Positions 33,741 to 42,800 of a DNA stretch of 54,153 nt are shown here, piece after piece. The notes below the pieces were generated by a model. It had not been told where the DNA came from. It did no database searches and saw only the letters and a program-made list of their open reading frames with translations. Origin of the DNA: UBA668 sp043740085 (GTDB lineage: Bacteria > Actinomycetota > Acidimicrobiia > Acidimicrobiales > Ilumatobacteraceae); NCBI GenBank assembly GCA_043740085.1, contig JAYUCY010000036.1:1-54153 (forward strand), in the 5' to 3' direction. The translations under genes and the position numbers were made by a program. How positions within the stretch are numbered: the first letter of the stretch is position 1; every line of letters begins with the position of its first letter.

Positions 33741-34430
33741 TCAGGCCGTGGCGGTTGCCTCGGCGTCGTCGGTCGTGGTGTCAGCTGGTTCGTTGCCGTG
33801 CGCACCGCCGCGGGGACGATGGCCACCGGGGCCCATCAGGTTGGTGGCGTCGGTGTTGTTGACGAAGTCGGTCACTCGGGTGGTCACCTCTGCCAGCTTG
33901 GCGTCGGCTTCGGCCTGGGTGTGCTCGCCGGCGGCGACCTCCTCGTCGAGGTGCGCCTTGCGCTCGGCCAGGATGGCGTCGATCAATGCTTGCGCCGACG
34001 AGCCCTTCGCCTCCGCCAACTGGGCCAAGGTCTGGCCGTTGGAGATGGCGTCACGAACTTCAGCTTCAGTCATTCCCAGCGTGGTCGCGACCACGCTGAG
34101 GCCCGGCCCGCCGCGGTGGCCACCGCGGCCGCCACCCATGGGGCCGGCAGCCACCAGCGTCTCAACGACGCTGTCGGCCTGAACCTGGGTCAGTGTGCCA
34201 GCGTCGACGAGCGGCTTGAGTACTTCCTGGAGGCGAGTCGACCGATCAGCGGCACGGGCCGCATCGGTTGCCGGGTCGGTTGCCGAATCGGGCGTGTCGA
34301 CGGGATCGGGGCGTGCCGAAATCGACGCGCCAGCGGCGCCGGCCGAGCCCGACATTTGGAGAATCAGTCCGGCCCCGGTGCCTGCGAGAAGACCAGCGGC
34401 GAGACCAGCGGTTACCAATTTCTTGTTCAT
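33741..34430 (-). CDS. Secreted helical protein of unknown function
   Basis: 229 residues. A signal peptide or anchor (KLVTAGLAAGLLAGTGAGLI) follows MNKK; GAAGASIS may hold the cleavage site. The mature part has an Asp/Ala-rich segment, then helical repeats (LQEVLKPLVDAGTLTQVQAD; LGMTEAEVRDAISNGQTLAQ; AHLDEEVAAGEHTQAEADAK) with two Gly/His-rich loops (GPMGGGRGGHRGG; GGHRPRGGAHG) that might bind metal. The helical segments resemble DUF2680-like envelope proteins. The start has a strong GAAGGAAA ribosome-binding sequence. It lies directly upstream of the two-component genes, 140 bp away. Confidence 0.8.
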   Translation of the reverse strand: MNKKLVTAGLAAGLLAGTGAGLILQMSGSAGAAGASISARPDPVDTPDSATDPATDAARAADRSTRLQEVLKPLVDAGTLTQVQADSVVETLVAAGPMGGGRGGHRGGPGLSVVATTLGMTEAEVRDAISNGQTLAQLAEAKGSSAQALIDAILAERKAHLDEEVAAGEHTQAEADAKLAEVTTRVTDFVNNTDATNLMGPGGHRPRGGAHGNEPADTTTDDAEATATA

Positions 34431-34520
34431 CAGGTTTCCTTCTGTGTGGGGTGGCGAGGAACATGATGCGCCCCCCAGGTAAGGGGCCAACCGGCGAACC
34501 GTAAGAGATAGGTGTGACCG

Positions 34521-35933
34521 CTACGCCGGCCATACGTGGCTGTCGAAGGCGTCGACCAGCTTCAGCAGCGCCTGCTCCACGACCTCGCTGAGGGCGGGGT
34601 GAATCCACACTTGCCCACTGGCCATCTCGTCGGCAGTGCTGCCGAGATGCATGCCCTGCACCAGCAACTGCACCAGCATCGAGGCCTGGTAGCCCATCAG
34701 GTGGGCGCCGATGACGGTGCGCGTGCGCGGGTCGCCGATCAGCTTGCAGAAGCCGATGGTGTCCTCCATCGCCCAGCCGTACGCAGCGTCACCGAACGCA
34801 TGCGTGATGGTCACGTAGGGCTGGCCGCTGGCCTGCACCCGCTGCTCGGTCACGCCCACCGCGCCGATCTGCGGGCTGGTGAAGACGGCGCGCGGAGCCG
34901 GCCGGTTGTCGTACTCGTGTAGGTCGTTGGGGTGCAGCAAGTTGTGGCGCACGGCCTTCGCTTCACCGTTGGCCATGTGCTTCAGCTGATGCCGCCCGTT
35001 GATATCGCCGAGAGCCCACACGCCCGGCGAGCTGGTGCGGCCGTATCGGTCGACCAGGACATTGCCCAGCTGGTCGATTTCGACACCGCCGGCCAGCACG
35101 CGCAGCTCGTCACTGTTGGGAATACGCCCCGCGGCAACCAGCAGCACGTCGCCCTCGATTGTCCGCGGGCCGGCGTCGCACGTGATCTCCAGGCCGACAC
35201 CGGTATCGGTTCGGTAGACACGCTCGACGTGTGTGCCCAGCGCGAGGTCGAAACGCTCGCCTGCAATCTCGGTGAAGCGGTGCGAGACATCGTGGTCTTC
35301 TGCCTGTAGCAGCCAGTGGCCGCGATTGATGATGGTCACCTTCGAACCCAGTGCCTGGAAGACATGGCCAAGCTCGGTGGCGATGAAGCCGCCGCCGAGG
35401 ATGACGAGGTGCTGGGGTTGTTGCGCGATGCGCAGGATGCTGTCGCTGGTGTGGAACGGCACATCGTCGATGCCGGGCACATCAGGAATGAACGAGCGAG
35501 CGCCTGCAGCAATCACCACGCGGTCGCCGCTGATTCGCACGCCGCCGACTTCCAGCTCACGCTCGCCCACGAAATGCGCCGAGTGTTCGTACACGTCGAG
35601 GTTGGGAAGACTGTGGCGATACTGGCGCCCGCCCTCGGCGATGGGGTCGATGCGACCAAACACGCGGTGAACGATGGCCGGCCAATCGGCGCCCAGGAAC
35701 TGGGTCTGAATGCCATAGCGCGAGCTGTCCTTCGCATGCTCGGCAAGATCGGCCGGGTAGATCAGCATCTTCGACGGAATGCAGCCACGATTCAGGCAGG
35801 TGCCCCCGAACAGGCCTCGTTCGATCATCGCGATCCGCCAGCCGTCCATCTCCGGCCCGATGACCGAGTTGCCGGAACCGGCGCCGATGATGATCAGGTC
35901 GTAGTGCTGCGCTGCGGTGATTTCCGAACTCAT
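34521..35933 (-). CDS. mtr: Mycothione reductase
   Basis: 470 residues, pyridine nucleotide-disulfide oxidoreductase. FAD motif YDLIIIGAGSGNSVIGPEMD (the SGNS sequence is characteristic of mycothione reductase), redox-active disulfide GGTCLNRGCIPSKML, NAD(P)H motif LVILGGGFIATELGHVFQAL, second FAD motif GVWALGDINGRHQLKHMANG and the C-terminal catalytic HPALSEVVEQAL. It keeps mycothiol, the actinobacterial thiol, reduced with NADPH. The start MSSEITAAQ at 35933 was chosen; an ATG seven codons upstream (35954) is the alternative, and neither has a clear ribosome-binding sequence. Divergent from superoxide dismutase, a fitting redox neighbour. Confidence 0.93.
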   Translation of the reverse strand: MSSEITAAQHYDLIIIGAGSGNSVIGPEMDGWRIAMIERGLFGGTCLNRGCIPSKMLIYPADLAEHAKDSSRYGIQTQFLGADWPAIVHRVFGRIDPIAEGGRQYRHSLPNLDVYEHSAHFVGERELEVGGVRISGDRVVIAAGARSFIPDVPGIDDVPFHTSDSILRIAQQPQHLVILGGGFIATELGHVFQALGSKVTIINRGHWLLQAEDHDVSHRFTEIAGERFDLALGTHVERVYRTDTGVGLEITCDAGPRTIEGDVLLVAAGRIPNSDELRVLAGGVEIDQLGNVLVDRYGRTSSPGVWALGDINGRHQLKHMANGEAKAVRHNLLHPNDLHEYDNRPAPRAVFTSPQIGAVGVTEQRVQASGQPYVTITHAFGDAAYGWAMEDTIGFCKLIGDPRTRTVIGAHLMGYQASMLVQLLVQGMHLGSTADEMASGQVWIHPALSEVVEQALLKLVDAFDSHVWPA

Positions 35934-36028
35934 TTGGTCAGGTTGCCACGACATCGACGCTGTGCGGTGCGCCCGGCGTCAGATTGCGCGAAGGTTTGAA
36001 CTGCATCACCACAGGGAAGGAACCACAC

Positions 36029-36643
36029 ATGCCTATCTACACACTCCCCGAACTGCCCTATTCCCCTGGCGCTCTGGAGCCGCACTACAGCGGCGAGATC
36101 GTCGACCTGCATCACGGCAAGCACCACGCCGCCTACGTGAAGGGCGCCAACGACACCCTCGATCAGATGGCCGCCGCCCGTGAGGCTGGCGATTTCGCCA
36201 ACATCAACGCGCTGTCGCGCAGCCTTGCGTTCCACCTCAGCGGCCACGTGCTGCACAGCATCTTTTGGACCAACATGAGCCCCGACGGCGGCGGCCAGCC
36301 CGAGGGCGAACTGGCCGCCGCAATCGATGAAGTCTTCGGCGACTTCGATTCGCTGCAGGCACAGCTCACCGCTGCCACCACCAGCGTGCAGGGCATTGGC
36401 TGGGGTGCGCTCGCGTGGGAGCCCGTGGCCGGCCGGCTGATCGTGGAGCAGATCTACGACCACCAGGGCAACGTCGGCGCCGGGTCGGTGCCGCTACTGG
36501 TCATCGACTCATGGGAGCATGCGTACTACCTGCAGTACAAGAACGTGAAGGCCGACTTTGTGAAGGCATTCTGGAACATCGTCAACTGGCCCAACGTCGC
36601 CGAGCGCTTCGCCGCCGCCCGCACCATTCCCTCGACGATCTGA
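36029..36643 (+). CDS. sodA: Superoxide dismutase (Fe/Mn family)
   Basis: 204 residues. Metal ligands are in LHHGKHHAAY (His28), GHVLHSIFWTNM (second His) and VIDSWEHAYYLQY (Asp and His of the DxWEHAYY signature). GGQPEGELAAAIDEVFGDFD and GWGALAWEP are typical. Whether Fe or Mn is used cannot be told from sequence. The ATG at 36029 has GGAAGGA 8 bases upstream; the in-frame TTG/ATG extensions upstream overlap the intergenic region and are rejected. It shares a 95-bp intergenic region with the divergent mycothione reductase gene. Confidence 0.96.
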   Translation: MPIYTLPELPYSPGALEPHYSGEIVDLHHGKHHAAYVKGANDTLDQMAAAREAGDFANINALSRSLAFHLSGHVLHSIFWTNMSPDGGGQPEGELAAAIDEVFGDFDSLQAQLTAATTSVQGIGWGALAWEPVAGRLIVEQIYDHQGNVGAGSVPLLVIDSWEHAYYLQYKNVKADFVKAFWNIVNWPNVAERFAAARTIPSTI

Positions 36644-36683
36644 CTCGTTGTCCGTCCGAGGGAACCCGACGCGTCGGTCGCAG

Positions 36684-36689
36684 TACGCT
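36684..36689 (+). promoter_or_regulatory. -10 hexamer of a leaderless promoter for the Cys-rich protein
   Basis: TACGCT ends six bases before the GTG at 36696. Confidence 0.35.
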
Positions 36690-36695
36690 CGCAGC

Positions 36696-37397
36696 GTGGA
36701 TGACAATCGACTGGGCGATGGGTTCATCGAGATTCCCGATGGCGAGACGCTGTGGCGCTTCGAACCCGACTTCATGCAGTCGAACTGGACGTGCATCTGG
36801 GGTCGCGGGTGCAAGGGAATTCTCGATCACCCGGCCGAGCACCTACAGCAGGGCTGCTGCTCGGTTGGCGCCGAGCTGACGGATCTCGAGGAGGCGATGA
36901 CCGTCTCGGCACTCGCTTCGACGATCCCACCGGAGCTCTGGCAGCACGCTGCGCTGGTCGATGCCAATGACGTGTTCGCCGACGAGACTCGCACGAACAC
37001 GAAGGTCGTCGACGGTGCGTGCATCTTCCTCAATCGACCCGGGTTCGCTGGCGGGGCAGGCTGTGCGTTGCACCTCGCCGCCCACGACGCGGGCGAGTCG
37101 CCGATCGACTGGAAGCCATCGGTGTGCTGGCAGCTGCCGGTACGAGTGGACTGGGCGATGCAGCCCGACGGTGTGGAGCACGCCACGGTGCGCCGCTGGT
37201 CGCGAGCCGACTGGGGCGACGAGGGGGAGACGATGGCGTGGTGCTGCACGGAAGGCGGCGAGGCCTACGTCGGCACGCAACCGGTGATCGACTCGTTAGC
37301 CGAGGAGCTGGCGGGAATTGCCGGCCAACACGTCTACGTCGAATTGCGCCGCAAGCTCGGCGTTCCCGTTATCGAGGAGCGACCGCAGGAAACGTGA
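36696..37397 (+). CDS. Conserved Cys-rich protein, YkgJ/DUF3109-like metal or cluster binder
   Basis: 233 residues, GTG start. Cysteines fall in blocks like those of the YkgJ/DUF3109 zinc- or iron-chelating family: NWTCIWGRGCKGI, QQGCCSVGAEL, GACIFLNRPGFAGGAGCALH and KPSVCWQLPVR, followed by AWCCTEGGEAYVG. I read these as ligands of a metal or Fe-S centre; the biochemical role of the family is unknown. The GTG at 36696 was preferred over an in-frame TTG at 36648 because a TACGCT hexamer lies six bases before it. Its 3' end overlaps the convergent membrane-protein gene by 29 bp. Confidence 0.75.
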   Translation: MDDNRLGDGFIEIPDGETLWRFEPDFMQSNWTCIWGRGCKGILDHPAEHLQQGCCSVGAELTDLEEAMTVSALASTIPPELWQHAALVDANDVFADETRTNTKVVDGACIFLNRPGFAGGAGCALHLAAHDAGESPIDWKPSVCWQLPVRVDWAMQPDGVEHATVRRWSRADWGDEGETMAWCCTEGGEAYVGTQPVIDSLAEELAGIAGQHVYVELRRKLGVPVIEERPQET

Positions 37398-37935
37398 CGT
37401 TGGCTTCGGCCAGGCGACGGCAGGCACGGCGCTCGCGACGGATGGGCCACCACTCGTAGAGGAAGATCTCCAATGGCTTCCACATCGACACCCAACCCAA
37501 CACCGACAAACCGTCATGGATGATCTCCACCACCGGGTTGGTGCTCGCGCGAATTGCCTTTGACAACAGGTTGAAGCCGGCGATGGCACAGACGCCGATG
37601 AGCAGGCTGATACGGCCCTCGCGCAGTAGTTTGCTGAGCTCGCGACCGGACTGCCACGCGCGATATTCGAAGTGGTTGTGCAGTCCGCTGACGATGGCTT
37701 GTTCGCGACCACCGAGCCGTCCGTCGGCCACGTAGATCTCGACCGTGATCTCATGGTCCTTGTCGAAGTCTTCCGCCCACTCTTCAATCCAGTCAGCCAC
37801 TTCAGGATTGAGCGAACGCTCCTCCAGCGGTGTCGGGTCCATCGGGTTGAAGATGCCTTCGACCGCGGCGACGCGCACCTGAATGTGGCTTTCGTTCAGC
37901 TCGTCGTGCGTGCTCGGCCAGTTGCGTTGCTCCAT
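37369..37935 (-). CDS. Membrane protein of unknown function
   Basis: 188 residues, family not recognised. A hydrophilic, acidic N-terminal half (LNPEVADWIEEWAEDFDKDH) with a beta-rich part (EITVEIYVADG) is followed by two hydrophobic segments (ISLLIGVCAIAGFNLLSKAI; GLSVLGWVSMWKPLEIFLYE) and a basic C-terminus (RRERRACRRL), so both termini should be cytoplasmic. The motif WKPLEIFLYEWWPIRRE is reminiscent of other small uncharacterised two-helix proteins in which a WxPL...W(W/P) segment follows the second helix. Confidence 0.7.
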   Translation of the reverse strand: MEQRNWPSTHDELNESHIQVRVAAVEGIFNPMDPTPLEERSLNPEVADWIEEWAEDFDKDHEITVEIYVADGRLGGREQAIVSGLHNHFEYRAWQSGRELSKLLREGRISLLIGVCAIAGFNLLSKAIRASTNPVVEIIHDGLSVLGWVSMWKPLEIFLYEWWPIRRERRACRRLAEANVTFPAVAPR

Positions 37936-37974
37936 GCACGACAGTCTCGCGGTTCAGCGGCGATGGCGCCCGGA

Positions 37975-39267
37975 TCACCCGTTCTTGGGCAATTCGCTCC
38001 AGCTCAGGGTGCGGTCGTTGTTCGGCTCCTTGGGCAGGCCAAGGGCGCGCTCGCCAAGAATGTTGCGCTGCACTTGGTCGGTGCCGCCATAGATCGGCGG
38101 GCCCTGCGCGAACAGCGCCATCTCGGTGACGTACGCGAGCATCGGGTTGCCGGTGGCCGCATCGAGCTCCTTGCGATCTGCCGAGTTGTAGGCATGCAAC
38201 ATGCCGCCGGCACCCGCCAAGCGCAGGCCAAGATCGCGGCTTTGGCGCATGATCTCGCTCATCGACAGCTTGGCGATGTTCGGTGCGCCGGCGATGTCAC
38301 GCCCCGCAGCCTTCTCCGCCTTCAGGCGCAGCGCCAGCATGCGACCCACCTCGTGCAGCGTATGCAGCTTCATCATCTCCTGGCGAACCGTCGGGTCGCC
38401 TTGCACGCCAGCCGCGGCGGCCATGTGCTTGAAGATCGTCATCGCGCCGGCGGCCATTGCGCCGCCGCCACCTCCGCCACCCGCAGGGCCGGCGCGGCGT
38501 GCGAAGTCGCCGATGCGCTTGGGCAGGTCGCCGATGACGGTACCCGCACTCGCCGAGGCGGCGGCGCTGTGGCCACCAGCACCAAGTCCTGAACGCTCGA
38601 ACATCAGCGTCGTGTTGGCCACTGCCCAACCGTTGTTGAGGCCTCCGATAATGGCGTCATCGGGCACGCGTGCGTCGCTGAGGAAGACCTCGTTGAAGAG
38701 TGCCCGCCCAGTCATCTCCTTCAGGGGCCGGATGTCGACGCCTTCCTGATGCATCTCGCACGCAAACCAGGTGATGCCCTGGTGCTTGGGCAAGTCGGGG
38801 TTGGTGCGGGCGATGAGCATGCCCATGTCGGCCACTTGGCCGCCGCTGGTCCACACCTTCTGGCCGTTGACGATCCACTCGTCGCCATCCTTGATCGCCT
38901 TGCAGCTCAGGCCGGCAAGGTCGCTGCCCGCACCGGGTTCGCTGAACAGCTGACACCAAGCCTGCTGACCAGTGACGATTGGCAGCACGTAACGGTCGAT
39001 CTGCTCCTGCGTGCCGTGCACCGCAATGGTCGGCGCGGCCAGCAACATGCCAAGCCCACCGGGTGCAGCAACCGCGCCGAGAGCAACGATGCGATGCCCA
39101 ACGGCGATCGCGTCGTTGCGCGCGAGACCCTTGCCGTATGCATTCGTCGGCAACGCGGGCGCCGCCCAACCCGACGACCCCAGCCGCTGCCACCACTCCG
39201 CCACCGTCAGCTCAGGGTCCCAGTTCTCCGCCAACCACGCATCAAGCTCATCGAGAAACTCACTCAT
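37975..39267 (-). CDS. Acyl-CoA dehydrogenase
   Basis: 430 residues. Family motifs: QLFSEPGAGSDLAGLSCKAI and WIVNGQKVWTSGGQVADMGM (FAD/substrate), the Arg-Asp rich segment (MRQSRDLGLRLAGAGG) and C-terminal GGTDQVQRNILGERALGLPK. It catalyses alpha,beta-dehydrogenation of an acyl-CoA, passing electrons to ETF. A Gly/Ala-rich stretch around residue 255-285 (RAGPAGGGGGGGAMAAGAM) is an unusual low-complexity insertion in the C-terminal helical domain. The ATG at 39265-39267 starts MSEFLDELDAWLAENWDP; the more upstream ATG at 39300 adds 11 unconserved residues. Confidence 0.93.
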   Translation of the reverse strand: MSEFLDELDAWLAENWDPELTVAEWWQRLGSSGWAAPALPTNAYGKGLARNDAIAVGHRIVALGAVAAPGGLGMLLAAPTIAVHGTQEQIDRYVLPIVTGQQAWCQLFSEPGAGSDLAGLSCKAIKDGDEWIVNGQKVWTSGGQVADMGMLIARTNPDLPKHQGITWFACEMHQEGVDIRPLKEMTGRALFNEVFLSDARVPDDAIIGGLNNGWAVANTTLMFERSGLGAGGHSAAASASAGTVIGDLPKRIGDFARRAGPAGGGGGGGAMAAGAMTIFKHMAAAAGVQGDPTVRQEMMKLHTLHEVGRMLALRLKAEKAAGRDIAGAPNIAKLSMSEIMRQSRDLGLRLAGAGGMLHAYNSADRKELDAATGNPMLAYVTEMALFAQGPPIYGGTDQVQRNILGERALGLPKEPNNDRTLSWSELPKNG

Positions 39268-39381
39268 GTCAGTAGCTTTCCCCGCGGCAAGCCAGGCCAA
39301 CGATTCGGAGTGCGGTGATCCACCACGCTGGCCCAGAATCTCAACGCGTGGGCAAGGGTGTCGGAAATCTGGTGCAATCGC

Positions 39382-39430
39382 GTCTGGGTGAATTCCGTTT
39401 CGGAAACCGGGACTGAGGACACCCAGAAAC
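39382..39430. repeat. 49-bp extragenic palindrome, family 2, copy A
   Basis: Starts GTCTGGGTG and ends CACCCAGAAAC; TCTGGGTG (39383-39390) pairs with CACCCAGA (39420-39427). It matches the reverse complement of 45942-45990 at 42 of 49 positions without gaps. A degenerate half copy may follow at about 39439-39455 (GAGGCACCCAGAATC). It lies in the 219-bp gap between the acyl-CoA dehydrogenase start and the stop of a small hypothetical gene. Confidence 0.85.
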
Positions 39431-39486
39431 TCGCTTGGGGCAGAGGCACCCAGAATCTTGGCCGGGGTCGATCACCCGGAATCGCG

Positions 39487-39810
39487 TTACTCGGGTTGGT
39501 CGGCGAGCAGGCCGGCGCTGAAGGCCAACGCTGTGGCGATGCCGGCGGCGCGTTCTACTACTGCGCCGAAGGTGTAGCCGGCTTCGATGGCACCGTTCAT
39601 CGGAGGTTCGCCCAGCGAGCGCAGCAGCGCCGTTGCGTCGCGCGACACCGCGATCTTTTCCAGTTCGGGCAGCGGCTCCGGGTCGCGCCAGATGTCGGCC
39701 TTCTGGGCCTGGCGCGCACCGTTCTGGCGCGAGCCAGACCGACGGCGCTGGCCGTTGCCGTTGCCGTTACGAGCCGCCGGCGGAGAAGCGGATGGCAGTT
39801 GGCGGCTCAT
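39487..39810 (-). CDS. Small protein coupled to the SNF2 helicase
   Basis: 107 residues, no family recognised. The N-terminal 40 residues are basic and disordered (NGNGNGQRRRSGSRQNGARQ), the rest helical (LPELEKIAVSRDATALLRSL; AAGIATALAFSAGLLADQ). Its ATG overlaps the stop of the helicase gene (ATGA), so it is translated with it and is probably its partner; the basic tail suggests nucleic acid contact. In mycobacteria and many other bacteria such SNF2 genes pair with a SWIM zinc-finger gene, which this is not. Confidence 0.7.
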   Translation of the reverse strand: MSRQLPSASPPAARNGNGNGQRRRSGSRQNGARQAQKADIWRDPEPLPELEKIAVSRDATALLRSLGEPPMNGAIEAGYTFGAVVERAAGIATALAFSAGLLADQPE

Positions 39811-42800
39811 TGGTCGTCCTCGGTCAACAGTTCGTCGGGGCGCAGGCCGAAGGCGAGGCGCAACTGGTCGGTGTCAAGATCCGCCATCGAGCTGCCCTTG
39901 GGCAACACCAGCTGTGCGATGTGGCGCTTCCCGGCAACCACTTCTTCGACCTTCTCGTCAACCGTGCCGGGGCACACCAGGCGATGCGAGATGACGGTCT
40001 TGCTCTGGCCAATACGCCACGCGCGGTCGCGCGCCTGGTCTTCTACGGCCGGGTTCCACCAGCGGTCATACAGCACGACGTGGTTGGCGTTGGTCAGGTT
40101 CAACCCGGTGCCGCCAGCCTTGAGCGACAGCACCATCACGCCCGGGCCTTCCAGCGCCTGGAATTCGGCCACCATCTTGTCGCGCACCGTGCGGCTGAGG
40201 CTGCCGTCGTAACACGCGACGGGCGTGCCGGTGAGCGTGGTGAGGTGCTCGGCAAGGCGGCGACCCCAGGTGGCGAAGTGGGTGAAGATCAGCACCCGTT
40301 CGCCAGCAGCAAATACCGACTCGACAATCTCCTCCAGGCGGGCGAGCTTGCCCGACCGACCAGCCAGCGGCTGGCCATCGTCGTTGTACGCAGCCGGATG
40401 GTTGCAGATCTGCTTGAGGGCGGTGATGGCGGCCAGAATTGCGCCCTCCTTCTTCTCCCCTAGCTCGTTGGTGACGTTGAGCACCAGATCGTCAAGCACC
40501 GCTTGGTACAGACCGATCTGCTCGGGCGTCATCGTGCAGTGGTCCAGCTCGTCGATCTTATCGGGCAGCTGCGCGGCCACTTCCGGCTCAGTCTTGGTGC
40601 GGCGGAACAGCAGGATGCCGTTGAGCGCCTTCAGTGCGGACTCACTGTCGCCCGACATCTGAGCGACGAACGCCGGCCGCGGCCCGACCAGGCCAGGGTT
40701 TGTGAAATCGAGGATGGCCCACAGGTCGGCGACACCGTTTTCAATCGGCGTACCGGTGAGCGCCAACCGCGTGTGGGCGGCGATGCGACGCAGTTGCTGA
40801 GCAGTATCGCTGGCCGGATTCTTGATGGCCTGCGCCTCGTCGAGCACCATCGTGCGCCACTCGATCGCGGCCAACATGTCGACATCCCGCACTGCGGTTG
40901 CGTAGGTCGTGATCACGATGTCGGCCCCCGCTAGTTGCGCGGTGAACCCGTCGGCCTCGGAACGCGAGTAGCCGTGATGCACGAGCACGCGCAACCCGGG
41001 TGCGAAGCGTGCGGCCTCGGCGGCCCAGTTGCCCACGACGGCGGCCGGTGCAATGACCAAGGTGGTGCCGTTGCCGGCGGTGCGGGCGAGATGCGCGAGC
41101 ACGGTGGGCGTCTTGCCCAAACCCATGTCGAGCGCCAGGCAACCGCCCAACTCCGCGGCGTCGAGGAAGCCAATCCACGACAGCGCCTCGGTCTGATACG
41201 AACGCAGCTCGCCGACGAAACCCTCCGGCGGGGTGACCGGCGCTGCCGACGCTTCGCTGGCCCGCTGCAGCACATCGTTGGCCCAGCTCTGACCCTGCAC
41301 CACGATGCCGCCAGCGAGCCCCGACGTATCGAGCCCCATGCTGTGGCGCAGAATCTCCGCGCCCGTCATCCTGGTTGTGGACTCGCGCTCGGCCAGCGCG
41401 GCGGCGGCCTTCTCCAAATCGACGCGATCCAGCTCGACCCACTTGCCGCGAGAGTGAACGAGCGGGCGAGCCTGCTTGGCCAGCCGCGCAACTTCACCTG
41501 CGGACAGCTCGACATCGTCGAAGAGCACGGACCACGCAACGTTGGAAAGCTGGTGCGCACCGACAACCGAACCGGCCGACTCTTCAGCGAACAGCCGCAG
41601 CGACGGCGTTGCCTTGCGACGCGAGATCAATGGGGCACGAACATCGAAGCCGGTGGTGACCAGTGTGGGGCCGGCCATCGTCAGGAAGTCCCATGCTTCG
41701 TCCTGGCTGAGCGCCAACTGTCCACGCGCCTTCACGCCAGCGCGACCAAGCGCGGGGAAGATGCGGCCAAGTCGGGTCCACTCCGCCAACGCTGCGCGAC
41801 CACCATCGGGCGCACGCAGCGCTTCGTCGATGGGGATCATCTTGCCCTTGGCTTGCTTCACGTGCACCGCCATCAGCCACACGCCGCCAACGCCTGGCGG
41901 GTCGAGCTGCACGACCAGGCGTACGTGCCCGGTGTCGGTGACTGAACGGGTCCATTGGTCGAACCGGCGAGACATGTCGCGAGCGAGCGAGGCATCGGCA
42001 GGGAACGGCGCGCCGTCGATGCGGGCCAACAGTGAGTCGCCCAAATCGGTGATCGTCTTCGCGGCCGGCGGCTGTGCTTTCAGCTCCACCCGCTCGGCTG
42101 CCTCGCTCATGATCGCGTCGATGACGGAACTGATAATAGCGACCGTCACCGTGTGCCCGGCACCCAACTCGACAGCGGTGACTGTCGCTGGCATGACCGC
42201 AGCCAATTCATCCAGCGAGGCGCGGCTGATGTACGCCGGAATCCAGCGCAGCGCAGCGTCGGTGCCGTGGCCATCGCGGCGGGCAGTCACGCGCACGCTG
42301 GGAACGATGGCACCACGAGCAGCAAGGCGCACACCCTCGACGGCAACCCTGCCCAACCACAGCAAGCTGACGCCGACACCTTCGGGCGCCGCAGCCCCGC
42401 CAACCGACACCAACCAACCGAGCGCGCCGCGCATCGGGATAGAAAGCGCTTCGGCTTTCATGCCGTTGGGCAGTGCCACGCCGGGGTGAACTTCCCAGCC
42501 GTGCGGCGGGCCGTCGACGGCCTGCAAGCGATCGGCGAGTGCGTCGTTGTCGGCAGGTTCGGTGCCGCGACCTGCGGCCCACACGATGACCCGACCATCG
42601 GCCCATGAGGCCTGCAACTGCACTTCGCCCGGCTCGAGGTACTCCCACGAGATGGAGTCGTCGTCATCGAGTTCGGCGAGAATTGGCGACGGCGGCAGCG
42701 GCTTGAGGCGGGCGGCCGTGCGGTGCAGACTCTTCAGCGTCTCCGCAAAGTCAGCGACCACCTGATCGCGCTCTTCACCGGAGATGCCGCGAACGTTGGC

